A stretch of 64,000 nucleotides of DNA from assembly GCA_027422505.1 (NCBI GenBank), contig JAPQWV010001095.1, forward strand, positions 61,054 through 125,053, given 5' to 3'. This stretch comes from Craterostigma plantagineum (taxonomy: Eukaryota > Streptophyta > Magnoliopsida > Lamiales > Linderniaceae). Below, piece by piece: positions 1-11,537 of this stretch (its first letter is position 1; each line of letters begins with the position of its first letter). The notes under the pieces are model-generated. The model searched no databases. It was given only the letters and a program-made list of their open reading frames with translations, and was not told where the DNA came from. The position numbers and the translations under genes were made by a program.

Positions 1-640
1 CGTAAACCTCAATTCGCAAAGTAGTTTTGCGGCTTCTTCACTTCGCGGCTTCGTGGATTCGCCAAATTTTGAATTCGCAATACTCGCTCAATTCGCGAAG
101 AGATGGTTCGCGAGTTACATGTGGGTTCGCCAAATAAGCTCGATTCGAAGTTGATTTTTCATACGTTCCCGAACTCGATTCGCCAACTTGTTGAGTTCGC
201 CAATTGCGGGTTCGCCAAGTTCGTCCAACCCGCAAAGTTCCACGAGTTCGCGAACTTCACGAAGTTCGCAAAGTTGACTCGTCCTCTCTTGGTTCGCGAA
301 TTTAATACTTTGCGAAGCTATATGATTCGCAAATCATGCATGGCCCGATAATTAGCTTAGTTTGCGAAGTCTCTCATCCCTACCGAGTTCGCGAATCTCA
401 ATGATTCGCAAAGCTCATGATTCGAAATCCGTAGCTTGGCCTAGCTCGCGAAACTTATATCGTCTAGGTTTCGCGAATTCACGCATATAGACCCTTACGG
501 TTCGCAAACCTCCTTCACCAAGGATTCGCGAACCATGGTTCGTGAATTAGGATTCGTAAACCTCACACTTTACGAATTTCTACTAAATCCGCTAAATGCT
601 CTACCGATTCGCAAAGTTCACCCTTTACGACCTCTAACTT
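1..640. repeat. TTCGCRAA short-motif array
   Basis: The octamer-like words TTCGCGAA, TTCGCAAA and ATTCGC recur roughly every 15-30 bp on both strands without a fixed period. Small ORFs over this stretch are by-products of the repeat. The array lies inside the Tekay-like LTR. Confidence 0.7.
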
Positions 641-1800
641 ACAAAAACATCTTTTTGACCTGCAAACCCTTAACTTTCGATCTAAACTCTATTTTCTCAA
701 GAACAATTTGACTACCCTCTGGACCTTAAATATTTTTCCCCAACTCTCGTGAGCTACTCGTACGAACCCTAATCCTCTATCACTTTCGTGCCTATAAGTT
801 CCTTAACCATGGTCTAGAGCTAAAACACCAAGTCGAACAAGGAGGTATTCATTTCGAGGATTAGGATTTGCACAGAACCTAGTAATTAACATCTCGTGCT
901 TATAATCCTTAAAACACCCTATTACCTAATTAGGAAGACCAGAAATCATAGGGAGAATTCATACCTTTCCAAGCTTTTCGTTCGATTTCTTCATTCTTCT
1001 CTCCTAGAGGTCTCGTTAGTTTCTTGGTTATGGAGTTTATGGTATTGAAACGTTGGAGATGAATATTGAAGTGTGGTGATGGGACATGGTCATCGAAAAT
1101 ATCCCCTAATTTGGGGACTTGTTTCTAGAAGCTATTTCCAACAATTTTGGGCCAAAGAAATCAATTTACTAGGGCCTTGTTATTAGCTATTAAACCCTCA
1201 TAGGTTTGAGCCACTTTGTTTCAAGGAGATATATTATTTGGTCCAAACTTATTAAATTGACTTGGGCTTCGGTTTTAGGTTTCAACCTGGTCCAATTGCA
1301 ATTATAGCCCAAATTTTGTCTCACTAATATTATTTTTCCAACTTCTTCCTTCTTTATATGTTTTCGAAAATTCCTATTAATTCAAATATTATTTAGGCAC
1401 GTATTTGGTTACACAAAATGAGTAAAATCACGTAAGCACGTAATTAACGCACAATATTCACAAAATCACATGGGCACGTAATTAATTCCCGAAATTCATG
1501 TAGCACATAGGCATATAATTAATACATGAAATCTTCACATTCTCATTTCACTACTATTAATTTGGGCCAAGTTGTAATTTATTTGGGCTTTAATAAATTT
1601 TATTTGGGCTAATCTATTTAATTTAATATAGATTATTTATTGATATTTTCCACTTAATTGGGCCAAGATTATTTGGGTCAAATATTAACTAGGCCGAGTT
1701 CCTCGTTCGGCATTTAATCCGTTTGAATACCAACTTCATCTATCCAATTTGTACAAAATAATTTACGCCTTAATCCCGTATTTTAATTACGGGTATTACA
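1..1800 (-). mobile_element. Tekay/Del-like gypsy LTR, partial (continues left of window)
   Basis: The right edge, ending at 1800, reads ACGGGTATTACA, which on the minus strand is TGTAATACCCGT. This is the usual start of a plant chromovirus (Tekay/Del) LTR, and the same edge is seen on the left LTR of element T at 11507-11518. To its right the sequence passes directly into Athila gag, so this is the upstream edge of a minus-strand insertion whose remainder lies outside the window. The body is non-coding: a TTCGCGAA-rich block (1-640), then AT-rich DNA with repeated cacgtaattaa/cacataggca words also found in other Tekay-like pieces here. The lineage is inferred from the terminus only; no coding domain is present. 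Confidence 0.6.
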
Positions 1801-2700
1801 ATTGGTGCGCCTTCTCATTCGTATCCGACGTATACTCCACCATGCACTATATGCGGAGGAAGCCATGATGCAGCTCACTGTCCAGTTGCTATTACGACTG
1901 AGCAAGTCGATTACATGGGAAATTACCAAGGTCAGCGAAACTTCGTTCCAAATCGTGTTCATCCGAACCTGGCCTATGGGAATCAACAACAAGCTCCACC
2001 GGAATTTCAAAATCAAAGGTCGCATGGATACCACGGTTGAAATTCCGAAGTTGCCCCTAATGTTGCAGTGATAAGCTGGAGGGAATGCTCGAGAAGCTAA
2101 TGGGAAATCTCAACTCTCGCTTGGACAATCAAGAGGCACGGTTGCAAAACACCGAATCTTCCCTACGGGCCTTGGAGAAACAAGTTGGGCAGATTGCCGA
2201 ATCGATCCAACAACGTCCTTCCGGTTCATTGCCAAGCTACACCGAGACCAACCCAAAAGACCACTATGTAAAGGCTGTCACGCTTCGTAACGGGAGAGAG
2301 CTCGAGGAGGTGCAGAAATTGAAGAAGAAGAAGAATGTTGACCCCAGAAAGTAAATAGCGAGAGTGACAAAGAGGAGGGGACCACATCTAAGCCACATGT
2401 CAAGGCGTATCAACCCAAAATTGCATACCCAGCGAGACTCAAAAAGGACATTGTTGACGACCAGTTTGGTAAATTGCTTGCAATTTTTAAACAATTACAT
2501 ATTAATTTACCACTTGTTGAAGCTCTTGCATAGATGCCCCGATGGGCAAAGTTTTTAAAGGATCTTATCACAAACAAACGCAAGCTCGAAGATGTTTCCA
2601 CAGTCGAACTACGTGGGGAGTGCTCCACCATCCTACAAAGCAAAATCCTGAAAAAAACTAAAAGACCCTGGGAGTTTCACTATACCTTATTTAATAGGCG
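1801..2700 (+). pseudogene. Athila gag C-terminal part with zinc knuckle (broken)
   Basis: A CX2CX3HX4C-type knuckle is encoded at 1843-1881 (C-T-I-C-G-G-S-H-D-A-A-H-C), the nucleic-acid-binding motif of Athila Gag. A stop follows the word HGYHG near 2038; the same stop is present in Athila-2. Reading resumes in another frame at 2085-2354 with a Lys-rich coiled segment, then again to about 2700, where the stretch with IVDDQFGKLLAIFKQ marks the Gag-protease linker of this lineage. The N-terminal Gag domain is missing because the Tekay-like LTR abuts at 1800. At least two frame changes make it non-functional. Confidence 0.8.
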
Positions 2701-3170
2701 ATCTTGTAGTACATAAGGCATTGGCCGATCTAGGTGCAAGTATAAATTTAATGCCTTATTCGATGTTTAAGAAACTTGGCTTAGGGGAACCCAAACCTAC
2801 TAGGATGAGTATACAATTAGCGGATAGATCTGTTAAATATCCTAGGGGTATTATCGATGATGTTCTTGTTAAAGTCGATAAATTTATCATTCCTGCAGAT
2901 TTTGTAATTCTCGACATGAAGGAAGATGAAAACATTCCTCTAATCTTAGGAAGGCTATTCCTCGCTACCGGAGGAACCATGGTCGATGTTCGTAACGGAA
3001 CATTGACATTAACCATAGATAATGAGAAATTGACATTTGATATGGCCGAGTCCATGAACAATGCCGGGAAGTTAGACGATAAGTCTTTTATATCGATGCA
3101 TGGAATGAATTTTTATCGTTGTAGGGACTTTCGCAGCCCGATTCCTTCATCTCAAAGCAAGAAATAGAGG
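2650..3170 (+). pseudogene. Athila aspartic protease region
   Basis: The frame encodes LADLGASINLMPYS; DLGAS is the Athila form of the retroviral D-S/T-G active site. It is followed by a beta-rich body and ILGRLFLATGG, matching the family's flap and C-terminal ILGRPFLATGG motif with P changed to L. The domain would cut the Gag-Pol polyprotein. The open stretch has no ATG of its own (the readable frame begins at codon TTG 2721), as expected for part of a polyprotein. The end is followed by a degenerate linker. Compared with Athila-2, the region after DDKSF is retained here. Confidence 0.85.
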
Positions 3171-3262
3171 AAAACAAGGATCTCCATGAGGAAGAGCCGA
3201 ACGATGACCTACCCCTCATCGTTGCACAAGCAGATGTAGGTAAGAATGTCAATGAGGAACCA

Positions 3263-4430
3263 ATGATCGTGGTGCAAAATAGCAGCGAAGAAAATCGTGA
3301 GAAGAGCTCGATCGAGGAACCACCAACGCTCGAGCTTAAGAAATTGCCCGATCACTTGGAATACGCTTTCCTCGAGGGAAATGCAAAGCTTCCCGTAATC
3401 ATTGCGTCAAATCTGGAGAAAGAGCAGAAAATAATGCTCTTAGACACACTGCGGGAGCACAAGAAGGCGCTCGCATGGAAAATAGCTGATATTCGAGGAA
3501 TAAGCCCGGTGTTTTGCATGCATAAAATTCTAATGGAGGACGACTTCAAACCGGTGATACAACACCAAAGGCGTCTGAACCCAATATGAAGGAGGTAGTT
3601 AAGGCTGAGGAATTAAACTGCTCGACGCGGGAGTGATTTACCCAATCTCGGACGGTGCATGGGTGAGCCCAGTTCAGGTAGTGCCGAAAAAAGGAGGAAT
3701 GACAATCGTACCCAACGAGAAGAACGGACTCATTCCGACGAGGACTGTCACGGGATGGAGCGTTTACATTGACTATCGCAAATTAAATGACGCGACGCAA
3801 AAAGACCACTTTCCTCTTCCTTTTATTGGTCAAATGCTTGAACGTTTATTGAATAAATAAAACTTTCACAAATAACTAATTGATTTCTTTTCTTTCAGTT
3901 ATTCTTTTACCCGCCTTGGTCCGGTCATGAATTTTATTGTTTCCTCGATGGACTTTCAGGTTATTTGCAGATTCCCATTGCACCCGAGGATCAAGAGAAG
4001 ACGACAGTCACTTGCCCGTTTGAGACATTCGCCTACCGACGGATGCCTTTGGACTTTGCAATGCTCCGGCCACCTTCCAACGTTGCATGATGGCTATCTT
4101 CGACAAACTAATTGGTGACGGAATGGAGGTATTCATGGATGATTTCTCGATTTTTGGTGACTCGTTCGAGGTATGCTTATTTAATTTCAAGAAAGTGCTT
4201 CAGCGATGCGGGAAACAAACCTTGTGCTAAATTGGGAGAAATGCCATTTTATGGTAAGAGAGGGTATCGTCTAGGTCATAAAATATCGTCGAGAGGTATC
4301 GAGGTAGATAGAGCTAAAATAGAAACCATAAAACGATTACCTCCACCTTCGTCGGTAAAGGCAATTAGAAGTTTCCTAAGACATGCGGGTTTTTATCGCA
4401 GATTTATCAAGGATTTTTTCTAAAATTGCT
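3263..4430 (+). pseudogene. Athila reverse transcriptase (broken, short insertion)
   Basis: The frame opens with the conserved pre-RT linker (LPDHLEYAFLEGNAKLPVII, CMHKILMEDDFKP), then YPISDGAWVSPVQVVPKKGG and IDYRKLNDATQKDHFPLPF. After LERLL a ~60-bp insertion (about 3856-3914) interrupts the finger/palm region. Reading resumes with YCFLDGLSGYLQIPIAPED (3' of 3926, other frame) and VFMDDFSIFGDSF, containing the DD pair of the polymerase active site. A one-base loss after the QRCG codons near 4210 shifts the frame; the same loss is in Athila-2. It therefore cannot make active RT. Confidence 0.9.
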
Positions 4431-4945
4431 AGGCCTTTAACTCGTTTGCTTGAGAAAGACGTGCCTTACGAATTTACACCCGAGTGCATGAATGCTTTTA
4501 CCACACTTAAGGATAAGCTAATTAATGCCCCTGTTATGGTAGCCCCCGATTGGAGCCTACCATTCGAACTAATGTGCGATGCAAGTGATTTTGCAGTAGG
4601 TGCAGTTTTAGGGCAGCGACGGGAAAAGCATTTTCAGCCGATACACTATGCAAGCAAAACTCTAAACGAGGCCTAGGCGAATTACACTACCACAGAGAAG
4701 GAGTTGCTCGCAGTCGTGTTTGCTGTCGACAAATTCCGCCCATATCTCGTTCTCTCAAAAGTCATCATCTACACGGATCATTCAGACCTCAAACACCTCT
4801 TCGCGAAGCCGGATGCAAAACCGAGGCTTATCCAATGGATTCTGTTACTCCAAGAGTTCAACGTGGAATTTCGTGACCAAAAAGATACCGAGAATTGCGC
4901 AGCCGATCACTTGTCAAGACTCGAAGATGCAGCCCACGAGGCTAC
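4431..4945 (+). pseudogene. Athila RNase H domain (interrupted by element B)
   Basis: Encodes [19 protein letters not shown], the first RNase H block with catalytic Asp, then a stop in place of a sense codon after LNEA near 4674, then [20 protein letters not shown] and [12 protein letters not shown]. The chain reaches [10 protein letters not shown] and is cut at 4945 by element B. The continuation is the integrase zinc region at 17216. The domain would degrade the RNA template during reverse transcription. Confidence 0.88.
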
Positions 4946-5279
4946 TGTTGGTCCCTATTTGATCCAACAATACTAATCTAGAACGAATTTACCACGATTA
5001 AGATGGAAGAATTGCTTCAACGTGGGGTGCGTGTGTGTGTTTGAAGGTTGGTGGCTTCACAAAATTCTCTCTCTATAATTTTAACACACAAGACACACCT
5101 AACTATGTGTTAGGGTTTTAGTATTTATACCACATGTTGGTATATAATACTTGGGCCCTTGTAAGCCCATTACAAGAATAAAATCACTGGGCTCTAAAAC
5201 ATTAAAGCCCAGTTCACTTAATCTAATTACAAGATTAAGATGACCTAATTTAATTGAACACAATAAAATAATCCTAACA
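4946..5279 (-). repeat. Element B 3' LTR
   Basis: 334 bp with TG...CA ends. It matches 16877-17210 throughout except a missing T near 4998 and an extra T near 5081. Its start, TGTTGGTCCC, is shared with the LTRs of elements C and D, indicating related families. Confidence 0.95.
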
Positions 5280-5292
5280 ATCTCCCCCTTTG
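5280..5292 (-). other. Element B polypurine tract
   Basis: Read on the minus strand this is CAAAGGGGGAGAT immediately before the 3' LTR, the plus-strand primer position. The 3' LTR of element D is preceded by nearly the same tract. Confidence 0.85.
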
Positions 5293-6480
5293 TGTTCAAT
5301 TTGCAATTTAGCGCTTGTCATCTTGGTCTTGTAATAATCCTGAGTCCTCAAAGAACACGTATCAAAGGATATGTGGCGAAAGCGTGTGTGTGCGTGTTCT
5401 TCTTCAATCTACTCCTCCTTTATCTTGTCTTGTGACCTCTTCTTTAGGAGATCCAAGCTCACCATGTTCTGAACATCTCTTCTCGAAGCTGCTTGTCGGA
5501 TGGTCTCTTTGTATTCGATCTCTCCCTTCAATAGTTACAACTCTCCCTACATTAGTTCAACCTTGTGTTGGGATTGGGGACTTCTCTTTAAATATGGAGA
5601 GGCTAAATGGAGGCGGATCTTCACTTCTTGTGTTCTGGCTCTCCCTTCGATAGTCGCGACTCCCCTACATTTGTTCAACCTTGTGTTGGGATTGGGGAGT
5701 TCTTCTTTAAATGGGGAGAGCTGTACACGAGGCGGCAACTTTGATCTTTGAAGTCTGTGGTGTTTGCTTGATTATCTGACAGCGCTTGAAATTCACCATT
5801 TTCTGATCTATCTTGCACTTTGTCGTAGTATTGCTCCCATTTTGCTTTAGTGCTACTCCCCCTCATGAGGATCGAGTGGGGAGATAGTCATGCGATCGAT
5901 CAAAATGGGGCATTGTCTTTGGCAAGAAGATTGCGTCGTCAGGACAAGAAGTCAAGTAGATTGGTACTCATGGGAACTCTTCTTCTCGGCGCCAGATTGG
6001 TCTTTTTCGAAGGAAGTTGTCTGGTTCGGCCTCGAGGAAGCTTCTCTAGCTCCAGAAGAAGGTATGCGTGTGGTGTCTTTCAACATGGGCCAAAGCTCCT
6101 TTGGAATGGGACATTGGTGGTTCCAGTGGAGTTCAGCTTCATCGTAGTAAGCGCGGTGGAATATTGATGGTGAGCGTGGGATGTGTTATAAAATGTGCCA
6201 AGGCTCCTTCTGAATTGGCGTTTGAGTGCAGGAGAGCCGGGCTTCATAGTGGTACGCACGGCGGAAGTTGGTGGGTGGTCCGACCTGTTTGTTTATACGT
6301 ATCCCCTTTTCCCCCTCATGGCGATTCGTGTTAGCGAGATCGGAATGCTTGTATATGAGTCGAAGAAATACACAAACGATAGGTCGGTGTGGGTAATAAC
6401 TAGACGGAGCCACTAAGGCAATCCATCAACACGAGTTCAGAGTTAAACTCTGAGACGCGGCCTGTGAGGACAGGGCTTAG
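5293..6480 (-). other. Element B 3' interior, non-coding, with tandem duplications
   Basis: No conserved domain is recognised. Two internal tandem duplications are visible: about 5521-5640 against 5640-5750 (shared CAACCTTGTGTTGGGATTGG) and about 6080-6190 against 6190-6300 (shared CAAAGCTCCTT/CAAGGCTCCTT, ttcatcgtagta/ttcatagtggta). The CTCCCCCTCATGAGGATCG stretch near 5855 resembles part of ORF3 in D and G. The region is therefore probably decayed ORF3 C-terminal sequence expanded by duplication. Confidence 0.5.
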
Positions 6481-7006
6481 AACCGGAGCCACATAGGCGT
6501 TCCGTTAACATCAATCCAGGAGCGTAGCTCGCAGATGATGGCCTGAAACCGCTGTTGTTTTGATATTGCAACGGTAGGACTTCCTTCCAATCTTGGAATC
6601 ACATCTACTACAGACGTGTCTATGGAAGTTCTGATCTGGTCACGAAGTCCAGATAAGAGGAAGTGTATGTGTCCTAAAAATTTTAAAACATTTAGGTAGT
6701 GAGGACACCTAGACTCGATGTGTTCAAGAAAGTTCAGTGGTGTGGGGCTAACTACCACTTAATTCAATATCTCCAGCTTCCAAGTGAAGCAGTGATAGCA
6801 TACGTGGCTCCCCGTGATTTGATGAAACATCGATCTTTTGAGAGATCGATGAGTGGGTAAGGCTCGGTTGTGCATGCGCCATTGGACCAAATGAGGCGAC
6901 TTCTACCTGGGAGCTGATAGAAATCAACTCCTGCACCTATATGGGATGGTCCGAGTAATTTGTGAGCTAAGGGAATTTTGTATCTTCCGCTCTTTGGTCT
7001 TGTCAA
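6481..7006 (-). pseudogene. Decayed ORF3 remnant in element B
   Basis: Nucleotide words such as AAGTGTATGTGTCCTA, ATACGTGGCTCC and TTCTACCTGGGAG align in order with the Ser/Thr-rich middle of ORF3 in element D (51370-51660) and element C (18914-19150). No long frame survives. It shows that the ancestor of element B also carried ORF3 between pol and the 3' LTR. Similarity was judged by eye. Confidence 0.6.
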
Positions 7007-7959
7007 GAATTGCCAAATGGGAATGTGGCTAATGGACTTGAAATCTTCACTAACACTGGGCTACGTTCCGGGGCTAGGTTCAGTTTTGGTCTGACTGAAC
7101 CATGGGAACTTATAATCCGTGCGTCCGTCAAGTTTGGTGAGTGCTGCTTCATCAGCAAGTCGGAGCAGGGCGGTTGAGATCATCTTCGTGTTTGTGTATG
7201 GATGTCACCCTTTTGTAATTCTCGAACTCTTGAGGGTCGAGTTTTCAAGTGAAGTCCATCATGAGAGGTGGAAGCGTCTGAGAGGGTTTTTCTTTCTTTT
7301 TTCTCTTTTCCTTTTTTTTGCTTTTCTTTCCCCTTTTTTTTTTGCTTTTCTTCCCCCCCCCCTTTTTTTATGTATACATATATATATTATCGTAATAGTA
7401 GTAGATAAGTAGTATCGTAATAGTAATAGATATAGGTATATATATATAGGTATATGTATATGGGTTATAGTAAGTTTCTCCCCCTCAAATCGTGCACCTA
7501 AGATGTACTCCCCCTAAAAATGTACTCTTCACTCATAAATATGGAGTGATACTCCCCCTCAATGCATGCACATTTAAACATGTATGTTCTCTCCCAATTA
7601 GATAAGCGTGAACGTATTTATCTATTTTCAGATCAGATGCAAACTAAAGAATTATTGTTCTTTAAAAATGCATTAGAATGTACGTTTTTCGCTATTAACA
7701 CTTAAAATAGGTATTTTAAGGATTCAGCTTATATGCATACGTGAATGTTTAAGCTTGTAGCTCTTTAAGATATATGCATAGTTAAAATGTACCTATCATG
7801 GGGTATTAGACATTTCAGCTCATATGCATGCGAAAATTTAACATTTAAAGTACATTTAAGGCATGCATGTTTATAATGTACCCTATTATTTTCAAAGTAG
7901 GTTTATTGTCTTTTGAGCTCAAGATGCATGCCAAGTTTCTTATGGGATGCATATAGAAT
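7007..7959 (-). other. Element B non-coding region with internal PPT-like tracts
   Basis: It contains a pyrimidine-rich tract (about 7288-7370), a TA-rich microsatellite (7376-7460), and three CTCCCCCT words at about 7480, 7507 and 7550. On the element strand these read AGGGGGAG, like the true PPT at 5280-5292. AT-rich sequence with repeated ATGCATGC/ACATTTAA words follows. No ORF is supported. Confidence 0.6.
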
Positions 7960-8465
7960 TTACCTACGTAGTTGCTCGCATCGCTTACCAGTCGTGTATG
8001 TGGAGCAACCCAAGATACCATACACGCTGGGATGTTTGGCTGCTCTCATCGCATACCAGTCATGGGTGTGGAGCAGCTCTCTTGTACCTACCATGCTGGG
8101 ATTCTGCAAAAACTTTATCGGGACTTTGGTACCCATTTTTGGATGGGTCCTCCCTTGTTAGCAGAAAACAAGTTAAGCACATTTGGTTCAGATATTGATC
8201 CTAAATCATCCTTTAAAGTCTTATCCAATTTGATTTGTGATTTAGGAATCCATGTTTGGTGAACCTTAGAGGGAAATGACAATTCAGCGGCGGTGAATGT
8301 GTGCCTAGGTGTAGAAGACCTAAAGATTTTGTCCCTAGCCAATCGCATAAGATGCTTTCTAGAATGAATCTGGACTGGATATTTCAAGTAGGAATATGAG
8401 CTTATGGCGCTATATGCGTTATTGGATGATGAGTCGTATTGCCTACTAGAGTTCACATCATTCAC
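7960..8465 (-). pseudogene. Element B post-Gag linker and protease active-site remnant
   Basis: An open stretch at 8465-8115 ends in GGPIQKWVPKSR, the WVPK-type motif that precedes the protease in SIRE-like copia elements; element C has QIWVRKT at the same point. Beyond it the minus strand encodes GCSTYTTGK, matching the GCSTHMTGN block of copia protease at 25750 in C, but the preceding DSG is gone. This stretch is tandemly duplicated (about 7976-8042 and 8043-8105). Everything downstream in pol is deleted. Confidence 0.65.
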
Positions 8466-8620
8466 CTTATAATGATGAATGTGCAGGATTTGAGAAGTTC
8501 GTTTGCTTAAGCTTGGAACTTCTTCTTTGCACGCTTCCCTTTTGATAGGAATGGGAGAGGAAAGATCTTGAACATTTTCGACTTTAATTTTCGAAGATAA
8601 TATTGACTTTCCTTGCTCCT

Positions 8621-11518
8621 TTTAACGACCCTCACTTTCTAATACTAATTATGGCGGATTTTCGCAACGTAAGTCGCGGAAGACCCGTCTAATATATTAC
8701 ATCAACGCACACATCTCGCAGAGTTATATTTTACAATATATACACCACTCGCACACATCTTATCCATTATTTATATTTTCAAAGACCACGACATGACACA
8801 CAACATAACTCTAAAGTCGCTCCACAGGTCGCATCCATGTACAGCCTCGCCCTCAAAAGTCCGTGGAACACCGCCGTCAGCCTGCCTAGTTGCGACGTAC
8901 ATCAGCGTCGGGCTCGGTACCTACAACACGTAAACTGAGCTCCTTGCCCAGTAGGTGAAACATGCATGTATGCAACGTGCGCTCGATCCCAACCCATACA
9001 TCTCACGACATGCACACTCGACCCTCATCTCAATCCATCGCATCTCACGACATGCACACTCGACCCTCATCTCAACCCATCACATCTCACAACTACCCGC
9101 AACTCAACACCATACACCCTCGGGTATCCCATTCAGGTCACTTTAGAATAGGAAGGCTTCTCAGGTCTCTTTAGAGTCGCCCGTTTTCCCCGAGTTGAGG
9201 TTCACGTTCGGTCTGCCCACTCAGCTCTCTTTAGAGTGGTACATACTGGAACCTTTCCCTCTATACCTACCGCTCGCTCGGCCCACTCAGGTCTCTTTAG
9301 AGTGGTACGTACTAGAGCACGGGCAGCCCACTCAAGTCTCTTTAGAGCGGCATACACCCAACTACTAACGTCCAACACTCGGGCGGCCAACTCAAGTCAC
9401 TTTAGAGTGCACGCACCCAAGCACCATCCTATCGCTCGGTCAGCCCACTCAGGTCACTTTAGAGTGGTACCTACTGGAGCACGGGCAGCCTACTCAGGTC
9501 GCTTTAGAGCGGCATCACCCATCCTCTATTCGACAAACGGACCAACACCACTCATCGACTTTCCCAAATGTTCCCGTTCCGCACGGTACTCCATTCCCTC
9601 GCACTGACATGAAATGCAAGTGTAGTGCATATAACATAACACATGACATGCAACATGTGTACATATGACATACGAAAATACTTAAAACATATAAAACATG
9701 TAATCCATGAAATTCACATAGGCACATAATCATGTAAGCACATAAATACCACATAATAATACCACATAATAATACACATAACCGTTTACGTGTCGTAGGT
9801 GTATTTCACCTACCTGTCCTCCTAATATCGCCAGTCGTGGTATCCCATGAAATGCCTAAACCTCGGAGCTCTGAACATATAAAATTATTAGTATCCATAC
9901 TAATTTTGAATTGTACTACTATAAAATAATTATATTCTAATACTAGTCTAAAAGTCGATGGTCAACTTATTAAACTAATTCGTCCGATTACACCATGCTT
10001 GAGAGTGAGTTTCGCTCAATACCTTTCAGCTCCCAAATCACCCTATTATCATGTCCAAAACTAGTTTCGCCGAGTCTCTAATCAATCGATATCTTAGTCC
10101 CTATATTGCCCGAAACCCCATACAATTATACACTTTCGATCGAAGGTTCATCAAATCGCCCGATTGCTCACCTTAATCTCTAGCTTCGTTCGAAGGTGCC
10201 ATCATTATGGTAACTAAAATCGATCGATCCCAGTAAAAAAATCTACGCGAACATGATATCGTTCAATACTTAAATTCACAATTCCAGAGTTGGTCGATTT
10301 GTCCTCTTAAATATTTAGTTTCACCAAAATGTAAAATTAAGTTATTTTCTAGAAAACCCTCGTTTCGGCCCATGCTTACACTACGCCCGATTTCTCTAAA
10401 TCCAGAAATTCATAGACTAAGAGCATCAAACCCTCAAATTTTCATAATTATATTATTAGATTTCAAGCAGCAAAACCTTCGAAGCTCCTTATATATCCAT
10501 TCCCTAATCTCGGAAATCTTAAAACCCTTAGAGAACAATCACTAATAAAGGCTTGAGAACCCAAGACCTTACTTATATATAGCATTTTAAGAACTGCCCC
10601 TAATTAACATCTAATCCTTCGAGCTAAGGAAACAAAAATAAAATACATATATTAAGTATTAAGTATACTAAAATTACAATAACAAGGGTCTTTACCTTCT
10701 TCACTTCAATTCTTTGAATTGTTTAAAGGTCTTTATGTGTTGGAATTCTTTTCACCTTCTCTTAATTCTCATCTTCGTTCTCCTCTCCTTTCTCTCTTGT
10801 TCGAGTACTTTTAACACTAATAAGTTATGATATATGAGCTTTAAACTTACTTGACGTATCTTATTTACTAAATGACGTTACTATTTATTCTTTATTCATT
10901 CTTATGAAAACTTTTAAGTATTACCCTTATAATATTAATTTATTCACTTCCCTCCTAGTTAGGTATAATCGAATATATGATAATTCTAAAAGCTAGTTTC
11001 CAAATAGAAAATATTATTATATGTGAATTATTACATACCTCTTTCCAACGATATATTATTTGGACTTAATAATGCTTCCACAAGTTCTAACTTTACATTT
11101 ACTCTCTTGTTCTCTTCTTGCTTTTTGGTTCTTAATTCATAAGATGTGGGTTTCGTTACTTTTGATATGATGAGTTGTTCATATCTATATGGAAGCATTC
11201 AATAATTGTGATAATTAAACAACTAAGTGACGTTAAATTACCTTGGCCTCACGTGATGTAATAATCTTTATAACTTTGTTTATAACTTATGTATTAAATA
11301 CAATCAATTTATTGGGCCTTATTCAAATATAAAATATTAGCCAATATTATTAGTCTTTGATTAAATTCCGGAATATTCGCCATACTATTTTATTATTTAG
11401 TTTCATCCGGATTTTTGTTTAAAAGTATTTATTAGGAGTTTTATTCATAATATTTTCTTCGCTAATTATCTTGAAATCTCCGATCGTAATCACGCTTTTA
11501 ATTTTTACGGGTATTACA
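8621..11518 (-). repeat. Element T full LTR (3' LTR)
   Basis: On the minus strand it starts TGTAATACCCGT (at 11518) and ends GGGTCGTTAAA (at 8621). The expected terminal CA is replaced by AA in every copy here. Its 8621-9561 part equals 13247-14187 except for a few bases (for example TTGCCC near 8950 against TTACCC near 13570, and one C near 9374). The rest is AT-rich and non-coding. Confidence 0.85.
8960..9515. repeat. Hairpin-unit tandem array inside element T LTR
   Basis: Two and a half copies of a 42-bp unit (catctcacgacatgcacac...) lie at 8999-9090. They are followed by eight copies of CTCAGGTCNCTTTAGAGYGG at 9130-9513, spaced about 30-66 bp. Full units read CCACTC(11 nt)GAGTGG, so each can fold as a 6-bp stem. 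The small ORFs here are repeat by-products. The array recurs in both arms of the right-hand palindrome (13586-14140 and 14280-14840). Confidence 0.75.
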
Positions 11519-11537
11519 TTCCTTCCCCCTTAAAAGG
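11519..11537 (-). other. Element T polypurine tract
   Basis: On the minus strand CCTTTTAAGGGGGAAGGAA directly precedes the LTR start TGTAATACCC, the expected position for plus-strand priming. This fixes the inner LTR edge at 11518 and the minus orientation. Confidence 0.85.

Larger units (their letters stand above)
1801..4945 (+). mobile_element. Athila-1 retrotransposon, left part (gag C-term to RNase H)
   Basis: Order on the plus strand is gag zinc knuckle, protease, reverse transcriptase and RNase H, as in Ty3/gypsy. Protein words such as SINLMPYSMFKKLGLGE and LSGYLQIPIAPEDQEKTT are those of the Athila lineage. It is closely similar to Athila-2 (37491-45822), and the joint at 1801 corresponds to about 38690 there, so LTR, PBS and most of gag are cut off by the Tekay-like LTR. 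It stops at GCTAC (4941-4945), the target duplication of element B, and resumes at 17211. Confidence 0.9.

Noticed and set aside
7288..7470. Pyrimidine and TA-rich microsatellite as a promoter
   Set aside because: Simple-sequence DNA inside a decayed element; no conserved promoter layout.
9130..9513. CRISPR-like regularly spaced repeats
   Set aside because: Spacing is irregular, the units lie inside an LTR that is present three times, and the genome is eukaryotic.
8955..9607. Several overlapping ORFs of 60-120 codons in the element T LTR and its palindrome arms
   Set aside because: They follow the tandem repeats in all frames, recur identically wherever the LTR recurs, and resemble no protein family.
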